Positions 39,718 through 49,560 of a stretch of DNA of 64,000 bases are shown in pieces. The DNA lies in IMG/VR virus record IMGVR_UViG_3300019754_000001, positions 29,905-93,904 of that record. One strand, written 5' to 3'. This stretch comes from a virus. Below the pieces are notes generated by a model. It saw nothing but the letters and a program-made list of their open reading frames with translations. It had not been told where the DNA came from and did no database searches. Each line of letters opens with the position of its first letter. Within the stretch, counting starts at the first letter, position 1. Both the position numbers and the translations under genes were made by a program.

Positions 39718-40596
39718 TTAAATTTTTGTTCCTTTAATTAACAGTACTCCATCAGTTGATGGGTCTATAAATGACACTACTTGTATTCTAAATATTTCAT
39801 TTGCCCCAATAGTTGTTCCAGGAATAAAAGCTCCGTAAGCCCCACCATTAAGACTTATTAAAATAGAAGTTATATTCTCTAATACAACACTGTCTAATGT
39901 TACAGCGACGTCTTTGGCTATGGCTATTGGTAAGTAGGTAGTTGGAAAATGAACTGTCCAATTTAATGAAGATATATCAAATTGAGTATTAACCCACTTA
40001 CCTCCAATATACTGCATAATATCATTTTCTGTAGGAGTGGTTAATGTAACATCGCTTAATGAATCTAAATCGTAAGTAGGCTTGTCAGAGATATTGCTCC
40101 AATTTACTATAGATTCCCCACCTGTTTGCAACTCAACCTTAGTGTAATAAGCACTTAAATCGATATCAACATTAACATCTCCCCACTCATACCTATTAAA
40201 TACACCTTTTTTTAAAAACTGACCTTCGTTACCACCAGCAGGTATATGAGAAACTCCTTCATCTTTTGCATGAAGTAGTACTCCATCTTTTAACACTATT
40301 GGATAAACAGCTTTAACTACTCCAGTATCACCTTTATCCCCTTTATCACCTTTAACTCTAGAAGGAGTACTCCAAGTTCCTAATCTCCTTAACTTAAATC
40401 TACTCCAAACATGGTAAGGTATCCACTTTCCATCCTCATAAGTTACAGGTCTATACTCATTACTCCAGTTAAATACAGGCTCAGTTCCTTTTGGATATTC
40501 ACCACTATCCCAATCCCACTCAATATCGGGGCTATACTGAAATATATAACCTATTGGAGATTCTATTGTATAGGGGCTGTTATCAATTTTTCCCAT
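39718..40596 (-). CDS. Fibre protein with collagen-like linker, 292 aa
   Basis: 292 aa. A tryptophan/tyrosine-rich N-terminal domain (about 1-80) is followed by a short collagen-like repeat (VKGDKGDKGDTGVV), a helix/strand section containing WSNISDKPTYDLDSLSDV that is typical of fibre shafts, and a beta-rich end. It is probably a trimeric head or tail fibre; the 699-aa protein upstream has the same collagen-like linker. The start overlaps the 124-aa gene by 34 nt; a later start is possible but the N-terminal domain looks intact. Confidence 0.62.
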   Translation of the reverse strand: MGKIDNSPYTIESPIGYIFQYSPDIEWDWDSGEYPKGTEPVFNWSNEYRPVTYEDGKWIPYHVWSRFKLRRLGTWSTPSRVKGDKGDKGDTGVVKAVYPIVLKDGVLLHAKDEGVSHIPAGGNEGQFLKKGVFNRYEWGDVNVDIDLSAYYTKVELQTGGESIVNWSNISDKPTYDLDSLSDVTLTTPTENDIMQYIGGKWVNTQFDISSLNWTVHFPTTYLPIAIAKDVAVTLDSVVLENITSILISLNGGAYGAFIPGTTIGANEIFRIQVVSFIDPSTDGVLLIKGTKI

Positions 40597-40937
40597 CCAT
40601 TTTTAGTTTTAATTCTTACATTAATTCCATCTGTGTATATAGTACCGACTTCTGCATTTTTTTCTATTGCCTTATTTCTTAACATATTTATATTCTTAGT
40701 ACTATCTAAATCTATTTTATTTTTATCTTTTTTCGTATTATTCATCTCCATCTTTAACTTACTTAAAGTACCTTTTAACTCTTTTACCTCTAAATCAATA
40801 CTCATAATACTACTTAGCATTTTACCAAAAGTTACTTTAAACTTCTCCCCTTCAGAAGTAATACCTAGAAGATGAGATACATCTTCTAGGGTTGCTTCTT
40901 TATATAAATGCACTTTAGGACTTGATTCCTTATTCAT
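40563..40937 (-). CDS. Coiled-coil fibre-associated protein, 124 aa
   Basis: 124 aa with a central coiled coil (about 45-95) and a C-terminal beta hairpin element (EVGTIYTDGINVRIKTKNGWEKL) like those at the ends of short fibres. It lies between two collagen-linker fibre genes, follows the 699-aa gene by 1 nt and overlaps the next gene. A small fibre or fibre-assembly protein is likely. Confidence 0.52.
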   Translation of the reverse strand: MNKESSPKVHLYKEATLEDVSHLLGITSEGEKFKVTFGKMLSSIMSIDLEVKELKGTLSKLKMEMNNTKKDKNKIDLDSTKNINMLRNKAIEKNAEVGTIYTDGINVRIKTKNGWEKLITAPIQ

Positions 40938-40938
40938 C

Positions 40939-43038
40939 TTACTGAGGAGTTGCTAGTATTAAATCGAAGTTATCGTCTAATTCTAGTTTTTTAATTGTTC
41001 CATTCTTTGTAATGAACAAGCCACCAGAAGTACCACTTTTAAGTGTGATGTTTCCAAACATTACATCATATTCAGGTCTTGCGTCTAGTTCATCTTCTAA
41101 CCCAGTTATATCTGATATTGGATGCGTATGATTAATTGCTGCGTAGTCTAAGTCAATGAGTGCTGCTTGTAGAGCTGCTATATCAACTTCTGCTTCTATC
41201 TTAACTACGTTATTTGTATTTGTAACATTTATATTTACATAGTTATTTAAAGTATCTCCTACAAAAACAACTTCACCTACTAATTTATTATTTCCTATCT
41301 GAATCTTATTAACTATTTGATCTGTTAACCAATCTAAGTTATTAGGGTCCATAGCTAATCCTTCATTTGCTACAATTATAAGGCCTCCATTAGCCTTAAC
41401 CATTACTGAGATAGCATCATTCACTAAATCCATAAGCAAAGCACCACTCGTACTATTTGCAACATTACTAGCTAAATGCCACCCCTCTACTTTATGGTTT
41501 CCAATTAATACACCGTTTGGGTCAAACTCTAAAGCTATATGGTCAGTTGACAACTTAAGTTCTAAACCATCGTTATGATTTAATCCAATAGCTTTATCCC
41601 CATTAGCTACTGAAGTATTTAAGTGTATTGAGTTGACGCCATCATCTCCTGTTATAAATTCTTTTATAGTAACTTCATCCTCTTCTGATATATCTAAAGA
41701 AGTATAATCAACCTTTACATTAACACCATCAGAATTAACCTCTACCCCTTTACCTGGTTTAACATATAAATCATCGTACCCATCAGTATTTGAAGTAATT
41801 ACTGTTAATCCAGGATATTCAGGATTATCTATTGTTGGAGTAGTATTTAATAAGTCTTCAACATTAACTTTAATTAAATTTCTATCCTCTCCGTCAGTAG
41901 GTGTTCCAGGGTCTATTGCTAAACCGTCAGATACGAGTGCATCAGAATCTACCTCTAAATTAACATACCCATCAGAATTAGATACGTAAGAAGATAAACC
42001 AAATCCCATAATAGCCTCTGCATTGACTTTTATAGGGGAAGTTTTTATACCATCTACATTAGCAGTACCTTCATCTAAACCATCTCCAAATGTACCATCT
42101 TCTAGGTGGGATGCGTTTATAGAATTTAACTTAACTCTTAATTTAAATTCTGAGTCCATATAGATAGTTCCTACTGAATCGACTTCAGTATGCACATAAT
42201 CTTCCATGTATAATCCAGATTGGAAGTTTGTATAGTATGTACTATTAGGGCTAAGTAAATAATCAGGGATAGCCACATTAAATAGCAATTCCCAACTCTC
42301 CCCAGAGCAGTAGTATACTTTTCCTCTAGTGTTTAAATTATCTGTTTTTCTGTAGTCTATTTGATTAGTTCCAATAGCATCTTCTGCAATAAAACGAGTC
42401 TCATTACCAACATCATTAGCACCTATAGCTATCCACACATCACCTGCATTACTTCTAAAATTTCCTATGTCTGATAGTTCTATAACTTTCTTACCATCCC
42501 CCAAACTAAGCATTAGCTTAATGTTGTTTGCAGTTGATGGCTGTGTTATTGTAGGAGAACATGATGTGCAGTTCTGTACTGTGGGCTGTATTGAATCACA
42601 GCAGTCAGGTCTATCTAACCACCACGTAGCTAAATTAATATTCCAACCCGTTCCTGTATCTCCTTTATCTCCTTTAGCTCCTTTTACATTATCCATATCA
42701 AATAACTCAACATAGGCCTCATCAACTTCGTCCATATACTTTATATACATTATGTTATTCTCTACTTTAAACATTGGAGTTTTGCCGTCTTTGGCTACTA
42801 TATACTCAGGGTGTTGGAAAAAGTCATCCCCAGCATGCCTAACTCTACGATATTGATGAGGCTCTATTTTATTACTTAGATTTCGTGAATCCGGATGCTC
42901 ATATGGGATAAATGTATCTTCCCAAAATGTACCATCTGCTGAATATTGAATCTCTTCTATATAGATATACTTTCCATTCTCAAATAAAAAGACGCCCCTA
43001 TTAAACTGGTCTTTAGAGACATTTATTATTTTTGCCAT
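40939..43038 (-). CDS. Large fibre protein with collagen-like linker, 699 aa
   Basis: 699 aa. The N-terminal domain is followed at about 120 by GAKGDKGDTGTG, a collagen-like linker. A beta-rich domain with cysteines follows (DCCDSIQPTVQNCTSCSPT), and then a long repetitive shaft of short strands carrying recurring 'VN.D' and 'SDGV' motifs. Near the C terminus ALIDLDYAAINHTHPISDITGLEDEL is the HTH-containing hinge typical of phage fibre shafts. This is probably the main head or tail fibre and a host-range determinant. Confidence 0.7.
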   Translation of the reverse strand: MAKIINVSKDQFNRGVFLFENGKYIYIEEIQYSADGTFWEDTFIPYEHPDSRNLSNKIEPHQYRRVRHAGDDFFQHPEYIVAKDGKTPMFKVENNIMYIKYMDEVDEAYVELFDMDNVKGAKGDKGDTGTGWNINLATWWLDRPDCCDSIQPTVQNCTSCSPTITQPSTANNIKLMLSLGDGKKVIELSDIGNFRSNAGDVWIAIGANDVGNETRFIAEDAIGTNQIDYRKTDNLNTRGKVYYCSGESWELLFNVAIPDYLLSPNSTYYTNFQSGLYMEDYVHTEVDSVGTIYMDSEFKLRVKLNSINASHLEDGTFGDGLDEGTANVDGIKTSPIKVNAEAIMGFGLSSYVSNSDGYVNLEVDSDALVSDGLAIDPGTPTDGEDRNLIKVNVEDLLNTTPTIDNPEYPGLTVITSNTDGYDDLYVKPGKGVEVNSDGVNVKVDYTSLDISEEDEVTIKEFITGDDGVNSIHLNTSVANGDKAIGLNHNDGLELKLSTDHIALEFDPNGVLIGNHKVEGWHLASNVANSTSGALLMDLVNDAISVMVKANGGLIIVANEGLAMDPNNLDWLTDQIVNKIQIGNNKLVGEVVFVGDTLNNYVNINVTNTNNVVKIEAEVDIAALQAALIDLDYAAINHTHPISDITGLEDELDARPEYDVMFGNITLKSGTSGGLFITKNGTIKKLELDDNFDLILATPQ

Positions 43039-43562
43039 ATTGCTAAAATTCGATTAAACTTATCAAGTGTGTTGTTAATACTTACTTCATCAGTATTTAT
43101 ACTAACATCTACAAGCATTTTATTATACAATGCAACTACATATAGAAGTTGCTTTGCTTCATTCTCTAATTCTTTATTTAAATATACATTATTTAAAATA
43201 GTATCATAGTCTAAATCTTTAGTCAGTTCTACAATACTTGCATCTATTGCAGTTGTAACAACTAATGTTTCTTCAACAGTCTCTACATTATTTATTAAGA
43301 ATTTTAAATGATATACGCCATCCGGAATATCCATACCTGGAAAAAGTCCCAAGGTACCTGACGTTATTCTAATCATCTCCCTCTCTTGTCTTACCGTATT
43401 CATATACTCTAATACGTCTAATTCGACTGTGAAAGGAATTTTAGAACTCATGACATACAGTACAATACTATTAATAGTATCGTACTTTAGCGGGTATGTC
43501 TTAGTAGTTACATCTACTATTAATAAATTTTTATTATCCGCTAGTATCGCTTTTATTTCCAT
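43026..43562 (-). CDS. Structural or fibre-anchor protein, 178 aa
   Basis: I choose the ATG at 43562 (protein starting MEIKAILADNKN, 178 aa). The longer frame to 43598 would begin inside the terminator hairpin of the previous gene and add an odd cysteine-containing leader. The protein is beta-rich at first (LLIVDVTTKTYPLKYDTINSIVLYV..IPFTVELDVLEYM) and helical at the end. It precedes the large fibre gene, overlapping it by 13 nt, and may anchor the fibre to the capsid. Confidence 0.55.
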   Translation of the reverse strand: MEIKAILADNKNLLIVDVTTKTYPLKYDTINSIVLYVMSSKIPFTVELDVLEYMNTVRQEREMIRITSGTLGLFPGMDIPDGVYHLKFLINNVETVEETLVVTTAIDASIVELTKDLDYDTILNNVYLNKELENEAKQLLYVVALYNKMLVDVSINTDEVSINNTLDKFNRILAIWQK

Positions 43563-43569
43563 ATAGATA

Positions 43570-43604
43570 CAAAAAAGGGGAGAACAAAGCCTCCCCATTT
43601 TTAA
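43570..43604 (-). terminator. Rho-independent terminator after the 456-aa structural gene
   Basis: On the minus strand a GGGGAG/CTCCCC stem with a 7-nt loop is followed by six T residues. It sits 4 nt after the stop of the 456-aa gene and just before the next start. It would reduce read-through into the fibre genes, which fits a capsid block expressed more strongly than the fibres. Confidence 0.85.
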
Positions 43605-43606
43605 AT

Positions 43607-44977
43607 TTATACATCTATTGCGGCACCAAAGTTAGCACCTGCTGTTATCTCATTACCACCATTAGGTATAGTATTTGCAGTAGCATTGATTACACCAATA
43701 TCTACCATCAAAGCATTAAGGACAGTTAAAACACCATCTCCTGCAGCTCCTCCAATTCCTGTTCCATTTAAAATGTTGGTTCCAAGTGTTGCAGTTGCTG
43801 GAGTTAACAAGGCTTCATAAGTTCCACGTTGTAAATAAATTACCGTAGAAGAAGGCTGTCCGTTTGTCTCGACAGTGTTAATCCTTTCCGATGTTTCGGT
43901 TTGAAACATTACAGAACTGTAACCTGTACCTGCATCTGTAACAACCGATGGGTTTTGAAATTCTACAGTTTGTAGAGCATTCCTACCGAAGTAGCTTTGA
44001 TGTGCAATCTCTCCATTAGCTACAAGTTCGTGGCGTCCACTTCCAAAATCACCATAATCTTCTACTAAGGTAGTGTTGTAAAAGTTACCTGCCATAACAT
44101 CTATTGTTGCTTTCATATAAGCTTCATATCCATTTTTTTGTCCGTATATTCCCGGTTCTATTTTAATACCATAATTATCTCCAGAAGTAGAAGATGTATC
44201 GGCGATATATGCAATAGATACAGAAGCTTGTGTGGTTCCATTATACTCTTTGTCCAATGTAACTACTGAATTAACAGAGTCAATTGCTGTGACAGTATAT
44301 ACTCCAGCAGCTTCAGTTCCATAGATACCTACATAGCCAGGAATTTTATAAGCTCCACCGAGTACAGGAGTTCCACCACCATAAGATACAGCTTTACTTC
44401 CTCTAGTTACAGCGGCAGTAGTTAAACCTGCAGCACCCGTAGCATCAGTAACAACCGTTGCTTTTGGAGTAGCTTCATTAAACTGTGTAAAGTTTAAAGA
44501 TAATAGTTTAACTAATGAATTGGCAATGTTAAACTGTGAGTCTCCAGAGGCTGCAGATGTATAGTTAACCTTAGTTATATAAGGATTAGCATTACCTACA
44601 GAAATGTTTGATTCAAACTCAAGTCCAACCATATAGTTGTTTACACCAACAACATCAATAAATCCATTTGTTCCATCACTACCAATAACATAGGAGAATG
44701 GCTTAGCTTGTAAGAATTTACTAGACTTGAAAGACTTAACATCTTTTTTCTTATACATTGGAGAATATATTGGCGATTGACCATTAGACCCTTGTACAAT
44801 TTGGAATGCTTTAGCAGCTTTTGCCTTAGCTTCAGTGTTTATAATTTTACCACCTTGGTCTAAGACTAGAATCTCTCCAGGAGCTAATAACTCGTTTAAG
44901 TTAGAATCTAAGAGGCCAACTGTACGTGTACAATTCTTGGCTACAAATACTCTTTTAAAATTTGATCCGTTTGTCAT
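43607..44977 (-). CDS. Abundant-type virion structural protein, 456 aa
   Basis: 456 aa, rich in G, A, T and V, with few charged residues and many predicted strands. Its codons and base composition are richer in GC than those of neighbours, and its own terminator follows. Both are signs of high expression. A capsid-decoration, auxiliary head or tail-barrel protein would fit. It is not the HK97-type capsid protein, which I assign to the 485-aa gene upstream. Confidence 0.55.
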   Translation of the reverse strand: MTNGSNFKRVFVAKNCTRTVGLLDSNLNELLAPGEILVLDQGGKIINTEAKAKAAKAFQIVQGSNGQSPIYSPMYKKKDVKSFKSSKFLQAKPFSYVIGSDGTNGFIDVVGVNNYMVGLEFESNISVGNANPYITKVNYTSAASGDSQFNIANSLVKLLSLNFTQFNEATPKATVVTDATGAAGLTTAAVTRGSKAVSYGGGTPVLGGAYKIPGYVGIYGTEAAGVYTVTAIDSVNSVVTLDKEYNGTTQASVSIAYIADTSSTSGDNYGIKIEPGIYGQKNGYEAYMKATIDVMAGNFYNTTLVEDYGDFGSGRHELVANGEIAHQSYFGRNALQTVEFQNPSVVTDAGTGYSSVMFQTETSERINTVETNGQPSSTVIYLQRGTYEALLTPATATLGTNILNGTGIGGAAGDGVLTVLNALMVDIGVINATANTIPNGGNEITAGANFGAAIDV

Positions 44978-44979
44978 TA

Positions 44980-45177
44980 TTATTTACTTTTAGTTCCCTC
45001 TACTTGAGGAGTTTTAGTGTCAATGTCTGATTTTGTATTAGTTTCAGTAACTTCTATTGTCTTTAACATATCAGTTAGCTTACTAACTAACTTTTCTAGG
45101 TTCATAATCTTGTCGGTTAATTTACCGATTTCTCTTAATATTTCGTTATTCATCTTCACGCTTTTCTTTATCCGCAA
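44980..45177 (-). CDS. Small coiled-coil protein, 65 aa
   Basis: 65 aa. The first 45 residues form a heptad-like helix (ILREIGKLTDKIMNLEKLVSKLTDMLKTI) and the tail is rich in T, K and D. It overlaps the adaptor gene upstream and ends 2 nt before the 456-aa structural gene. It may be a chaperone or minor component for that protein. Inference only. A start at the later methionine (MNNEILREI) is possible. Confidence 0.5.
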   Translation of the reverse strand: MRIKKSVKMNNEILREIGKLTDKIMNLEKLVSKLTDMLKTIEVTETNTKSDIDTKTPQVEGTKSK

Positions 45178-46045
45178 TCTGATATTTTTGTAATTCAGGT
45201 ATGCTTGCTTGTATTACTAGTGATACAGCTATATCTACTATCTCATCATGTACCGCTGGGTGTAGTTCACAGTCAACTTTACCGGCTGGATATATTGTAT
45301 CTACAACAATCCTTCTAGGTCGTTTTACATATGACATTCTATAAGACTCTACTATAAAATCTTTACCTGGTATTAAATGGTTTATACGACTTGTGCTCAA
45401 AGATGTAGTAGCTGTATCTCCAGCAATGACTCCACCTTTAGGAGCTAAGGATGTAAATCCATTAATAGCACTAGCAGGTGTAAAATTACCTGTTTCTATT
45501 CTCCATACAGTATGCTTACCTGGATTTTCATATATATTGTTAATATCAGACATATACTTCTCTAAAGGAATTCTTTTAACAGGAACGTTAGTTCTTATCT
45601 CCATCCCTCTAGATATAGTAGCATGCTCTGATAGAATATATAAAGCTTCATTTGGGTAGTTGCACATTACGCCATATCTACTTATAGAAGCATCATACTC
45701 ATATGTTTCTCCTAGTTCAACAGTGTATCCTTCTTCAAGCTCTTGATAATCTAAATCTGGAGTTCTAAAAGCTCCATTATTTTCATTACCCTCTATGAAA
45801 TCACCATTCGCTTTTTCAAATAGGTATGTAGAAGATATAATAGAGCTTAAATCTAAATCTCTTTTAGTGTCTATACCAACACCCTTTTGTTTTGTATTTG
45901 CATCAGCGATTGTCCTTCTCGTTACAAACTCATCCTGCGCATGATTAAGCACAACTGACTTTTCTCTATCATCTAAGTTAAGTAATGAGTAGTTAGAACT
46001 TTTAAGTTTCCTTACAAGTTCTTGACCCATAGTATTTCCGTCCAT
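45146..46045 (-). CDS. Head-tail adaptor / connector protein, 299 aa
   Basis: 299 aa. The N-terminal helix (SLLNLDDREKSVVLNHAQDEFVTRR), the central beta domain and the closing helical segment with RRIVVD and CELHPAVHDEIVDIAVSL resemble head-completion or ring proteins seen in Bacteroidota phages. It probably forms a ring under the portal. It starts at the base where the 283-aa gene ends (TAATG) and overlaps the small coiled-coil gene. Confidence 0.58.
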   Translation of the reverse strand: MDGNTMGQELVRKLKSSNYSLLNLDDREKSVVLNHAQDEFVTRRTIADANTKQKGVGIDTKRDLDLSSIISSTYLFEKANGDFIEGNENNGAFRTPDLDYQELEEGYTVELGETYEYDASISRYGVMCNYPNEALYILSEHATISRGMEIRTNVPVKRIPLEKYMSDINNIYENPGKHTVWRIETGNFTPASAINGFTSLAPKGGVIAGDTATTSLSTSRINHLIPGKDFIVESYRMSYVKRPRRIVVDTIYPAGKVDCELHPAVHDEIVDIAVSLVIQASIPELQKYQIADKEKREDE

Positions 46046-46896
46046 TATTTAATTCTTTCTTTTAGCAATTGTAATTCTTTTTGGTCTTCCAAAGATTCTA
46101 GCTTCTTGATGTACTTAACAACGTCTTGAATACTTCTACCAATTACTGTACCATTTGCATAGTTAGCTCTAATCTCACCACTTTGTTTAACAAATGCACC
46201 CTTATGTAGTCCTCTATAGTAAATGACTTTGTATTTATAATCTACATCTTTCATAATGTCCAAGAACATTTCTGAGTGGTCTTCTGTATAAGAATAAAGT
46301 TGTAGTTTTGCAGCTTCTAAGTTACCCTCTAGTGGTAAGTTAGCTCCTCTACCCATATAAGCAACTAAGAAGAAGTTGTATATTTTAGAAAAACTTACAG
46401 ACACCTCACTAAATAATGAGAGTACATTAAGTTTTATTTCCATCTTACTGTTAAGAGATTGATTAACCTCTGAACTTTTTTCTAAGTAGAATAAAAATTC
46501 TCCACCCTTAGACTCTTCATAAGAAGGAGCAATATCTCTAGAGTTTGCTAATAAAATCTTATAGTGTACGTACTCTAGGGGGTTATTTAAGTTAAGCTCT
46601 AAAGACTCAGGATAGGGAATACTTACTACAAATCTCCTATCTGTTTTCCATACATTACCATTAAGCAGTGTATGACTAAGCCATCCAGGGCCTCTACTAG
46701 AATCTAAAACCTTTTCTAAATAAACTTGCTCTTCATCTGTTAGCACTTTAACAACTCCGCTATAATTGAAAGGAGCGGGATATGAAGTGGAAGTACCCTC
46801 CCACCTCAGATGTCCGTCCTTACCTTCTGGAATCCATGTTGATTTGTAACTATCTGTTACTTTAACTTTTACTGTTTCTTCCGGTAATGTAAACAT
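46045..46896 (-). CDS. Structural protein directly after the capsid gene, 283 aa
   Basis: 283 aa, beta-rich in the first 100 residues (VKVKVTDSYKSTWIPEGKDGHLRW) and more helical afterwards. It ends in a charged helix (YIKKLESLEDQKELQLLKERIK). The position between capsid and adaptor genes suggests a head-completion, auxiliary or ring protein. No motif allows a firmer call. Confidence 0.52.
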   Translation of the reverse strand: MFTLPEETVKVKVTDSYKSTWIPEGKDGHLRWEGTSTSYPAPFNYSGVVKVLTDEEQVYLEKVLDSSRGPGWLSHTLLNGNVWKTDRRFVVSIPYPESLELNLNNPLEYVHYKILLANSRDIAPSYEESKGGEFLFYLEKSSEVNQSLNSKMEIKLNVLSLFSEVSVSFSKIYNFFLVAYMGRGANLPLEGNLEAAKLQLYSYTEDHSEMFLDIMKDVDYKYKVIYYRGLHKGAFVKQSGEIRANYANGTVIGRSIQDVVKYIKKLESLEDQKELQLLKERIK

Positions 46897-46907
46897 AATT
46901 TAAAATT

Positions 46908-48365
46908 CTAATATAAAATGTTGGGTCTGTAAATCATAGTATTTTTAGGGTTATTAATAGTAACCATAAATTGTGACATGCGTCGCTCTGACCATGCATC
47001 TTTAAGTGAAGCTACACTTCGTTTTACTCCTTCACCTGTTGGTGAGAAAGGACTACGTAAACCCTCTTTAATGACCATAATGTCAGCAGCAGTTTTAACG
47101 TAATGAAGTTTAATATTATCTTCACCTTTAGTTTGTCCTAAGTCCATTACATGGTATTCACGTGAACGTGCAAACCCACCTTTTGGATGTTTTACCCTTG
47201 TTCGTGAATCGTCATCTAACATTGGTTCTAATCGGAAGTCTACTTCAAAACCTGCGGGGTGGCGATATCTACGGAAAGATTGACCAAAACCTTGAGCCAT
47301 ATTTGTACCATAGATAGCATCATTATTAATGAGTGTCCATCCTTGAGCTTTAGCAGAAATAGCATCATGCGCTTGCATCATACCATAAGTACCTGTAGAA
47401 ACTACATAACGTATAATATCTGTAGAAGTCTTACCAACACGTAAGGCTAATAAGTGGTCTGAGAATGCGTCAATATCAAACTCTGAATAGTAATGTAAAT
47501 TACCACGCTCAATTTGTTGAACTATACCATTACCTTCAGAAATCTCAACACCTGACTTTTCGTCAATGTCATCAATACCACCATCTGCATTACGATTGCT
47601 ACGACCCCAAACTACAGTATTAGCTTTCAACTCACGGAAGTGCATGTCGTTTTTATAAGTTCTAAAGTCTTCCCATGTCCAATCATATGTCTTGTCATCA
47701 ACTTGCCAAGCAAATGCAACCGGACGGGCTTTCATGTTACCAGGAACATCATCCTGTACTGAAACACTTGACCAATCAAATGTAATAGCATAAGGACTAG
47801 AGTAACTTGTCTTAGCACCTTTCATAGAGTCAGTCAACGGTACAGGTGCACCCTCACGACTCCAAGTACTACCTTTTTTCAATTCAGTAGGTGGGATGAA
47901 TTTAGTTGCAGGGCCGAATACCTTACAAGTATATTCCCATCCACCAGCAGCTTCAAAGCCGTCTGATATGATACGAATTTTGTATCTATCACTCATACCT
48001 ATAATAGTATGCACATCACTAAAGAAAGGCGAATCAAATACCATTGTAAACTCAGCTTTATTCATACCTACACGATTCATATCATCTGCACGGTAGCTAA
48101 GTAATGTTGCGTATTTACGACCTTCACCATATATTTTCATATTGATTGGAGAGTCATCATCCTCATATTTTACTTCTGTTACCATTCTAAGGTATTCCTC
48201 GTAAGTGAGAGCCTTACTGTTAGCATTACCGATATAGGTCATTATATCACTTCCCCACTTAGGTTCAGTCATTCTTGCATTAGCTAAATGTTTTGATGTT
48301 GTGTAGCCACTCCATTCAGGACCTGGAGAGAATAGCTTACCATCTAATCTTAAATTTGTATCCAT
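46908..48365 (-). CDS. Major capsid protein (HK97 fold, crAss type), 485 aa
   Basis: 485 aa; size and place (portal, scaffold, then this) match the capsid protein of crAss-like phages. The sequence shows alternating strand and long-helix blocks and ends in NNPKNTMIYRPNILY, a C terminus I associate with this family. Codon use is distinctly different from neighbours (more CGT, GGT and ACC-type codons), as expected for the most abundant protein. About 900 copies or fewer would form the shell. Identification is by context and family resemblance; no cleavage site was assigned. Confidence 0.78.
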   Translation of the reverse strand: MDTNLRLDGKLFSPGPEWSGYTTSKHLANARMTEPKWGSDIMTYIGNANSKALTYEEYLRMVTEVKYEDDDSPINMKIYGEGRKYATLLSYRADDMNRVGMNKAEFTMVFDSPFFSDVHTIIGMSDRYKIRIISDGFEAAGGWEYTCKVFGPATKFIPPTELKKGSTWSREGAPVPLTDSMKGAKTSYSSPYAITFDWSSVSVQDDVPGNMKARPVAFAWQVDDKTYDWTWEDFRTYKNDMHFRELKANTVVWGRSNRNADGGIDDIDEKSGVEISEGNGIVQQIERGNLHYYSEFDIDAFSDHLLALRVGKTSTDIIRYVVSTGTYGMMQAHDAISAKAQGWTLINNDAIYGTNMAQGFGQSFRRYRHPAGFEVDFRLEPMLDDDSRTRVKHPKGGFARSREYHVMDLGQTKGEDNIKLHYVKTAADIMVIKEGLRSPFSPTGEGVKRSVASLKDAWSERRMSQFMVTINNPKNTMIYRPNILY

Positions 48366-48367
48366 TT

Positions 48368-49474
48368 TTAATTACTTTTTAACCCTGCTGCTAAACCAGC
48401 TAATGCAGGAATTGTTTTGCGTGTGTTGGACGAGGAGGGGAGCTTAAAATTAGCTCCACCAAACGCCCCTTTAAGCTGTTCTGTAGCTTCTGATTTTATT
48501 CTATTAACTAGAGAATCTAACTTCCCTGCTTTACCTAGAACACCTTTCATATACAAGTAGTTAACTTGTACCCATATACTAGGGTCTTCATTCATTGCTT
48601 TTTGGATTTCTAATAACTTATCCTTGTCTGATTTTACCGGAATCGACATTAAAGCTTTTAACCTATCTCTATCTTTAGAGGGCATTTCAATACCCCATGT
48701 AGTCTTAGTATCTTCGGCTATCTTATAAAGACTTTCATAGTAAATTTCAATCTCTTTATCTGCTTTTTCTTTATCTTCCTTGAGTCTTTGAATCTCTTGG
48801 TCTTTTCTACTTGATACCATCTCTTTCCATTCTTTATAAAGTTCTGTAGCTTCTTCTGTAAGAACATCTCCATCCTTAAATAATTTAACTCTTCGATCTA
48901 TGTAGCTAGCATCTTTATTGTTGGCTTTAAGTACTTCTTTAATTACATTCTCAGCAACCTCTTCATTACTTAAATCCTTTTCTGTTATTGTTTCTATATA
49001 AGCTTTAGGCTTTGTTTGGTCCATTCCATATTGGCCCGTTGCACTATACACTTCTATATCATTCCTAAGCTTCTCTGGGAATGACTCTATCACCTCTGTA
49101 ACTTTAGCATTTACCTGTTCTTCAAATAATGCTGTTACATCACTAACACTTTTAATATCTCTACCTTCTGGTAAAAGACCACTTTCAACATGCCAGTTAT
49201 ATACAGCTGTAGCTACGCTATCATCAGTAGTTGGCTTAAGGTCTTTTATAGCTGTTTTATCTTCTTCAGTAGAAACTGGTTGCATTCCTTCAGGAACTAT
49301 TATTCCTGCATTAGAATCTACATCTCCTTCTACAACTTCCTCTATCTTTTTATTCTTACCTTCAGCCTCTGCTAACGCGTTAGCTTCTACCTGCTTGTTG
49401 AACTCCTCTAATACATTAGGGTCAACCGTTTTATTTGCAGTTTTTACATCGTCAATAATACCAACTTCTGCCAT
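48368..49474 (-). CDS. Scaffold-like protein, 368 aa
   Basis: 368 aa, acidic, almost all helical, with a coiled coil at about 225-255 (KDQEIQRLKEDKEKADKEIEIYYESLYKIAE) and a flexible glycine/serine-rich C terminus. Lying directly between portal and capsid genes, it fits a scaffolding protein that guides shell assembly. The capsid gene starts 3 nt after its stop. No protease motif was seen. Confidence 0.65.
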   Translation of the reverse strand: MAEVGIIDDVKTANKTVDPNVLEEFNKQVEANALAEAEGKNKKIEEVVEGDVDSNAGIIVPEGMQPVSTEEDKTAIKDLKPTTDDSVATAVYNWHVESGLLPEGRDIKSVSDVTALFEEQVNAKVTEVIESFPEKLRNDIEVYSATGQYGMDQTKPKAYIETITEKDLSNEEVAENVIKEVLKANNKDASYIDRRVKLFKDGDVLTEEATELYKEWKEMVSSRKDQEIQRLKEDKEKADKEIEIYYESLYKIAEDTKTTWGIEMPSKDRDRLKALMSIPVKSDKDKLLEIQKAMNEDPSIWVQVNYLYMKGVLGKAGKLDSLVNRIKSEATEQLKGAFGGANFKLPSSSNTRKTIPALAGLAAGLKSN

Positions 49475-49519
49475 TCTTAAAAATTTATCTTTATTATAGT
49501 ATAGCTTTGGGGTGCAAAG

Positions 49520-49560
49520 TTCAGAAAACGCCTAAAAAGTGTGAAAAACTCACTTTGTAG
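49520..49560. repeat. AAAAAGTGTGAAAAA element, intergenic copy 2
   Basis: The 15-mer at 49534-49548 is identical to that at 26228-26242. Here it starts one base after the portal stop codon and forms a weak AAAGTG/CACTTT hairpin. The 75-nt gap to the scaffold gene also has TATAAT-like sequence, so a promoter for the scaffold-capsid genes may lie here, but no clean TAnnTTTG element is seen. Confidence 0.45.
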
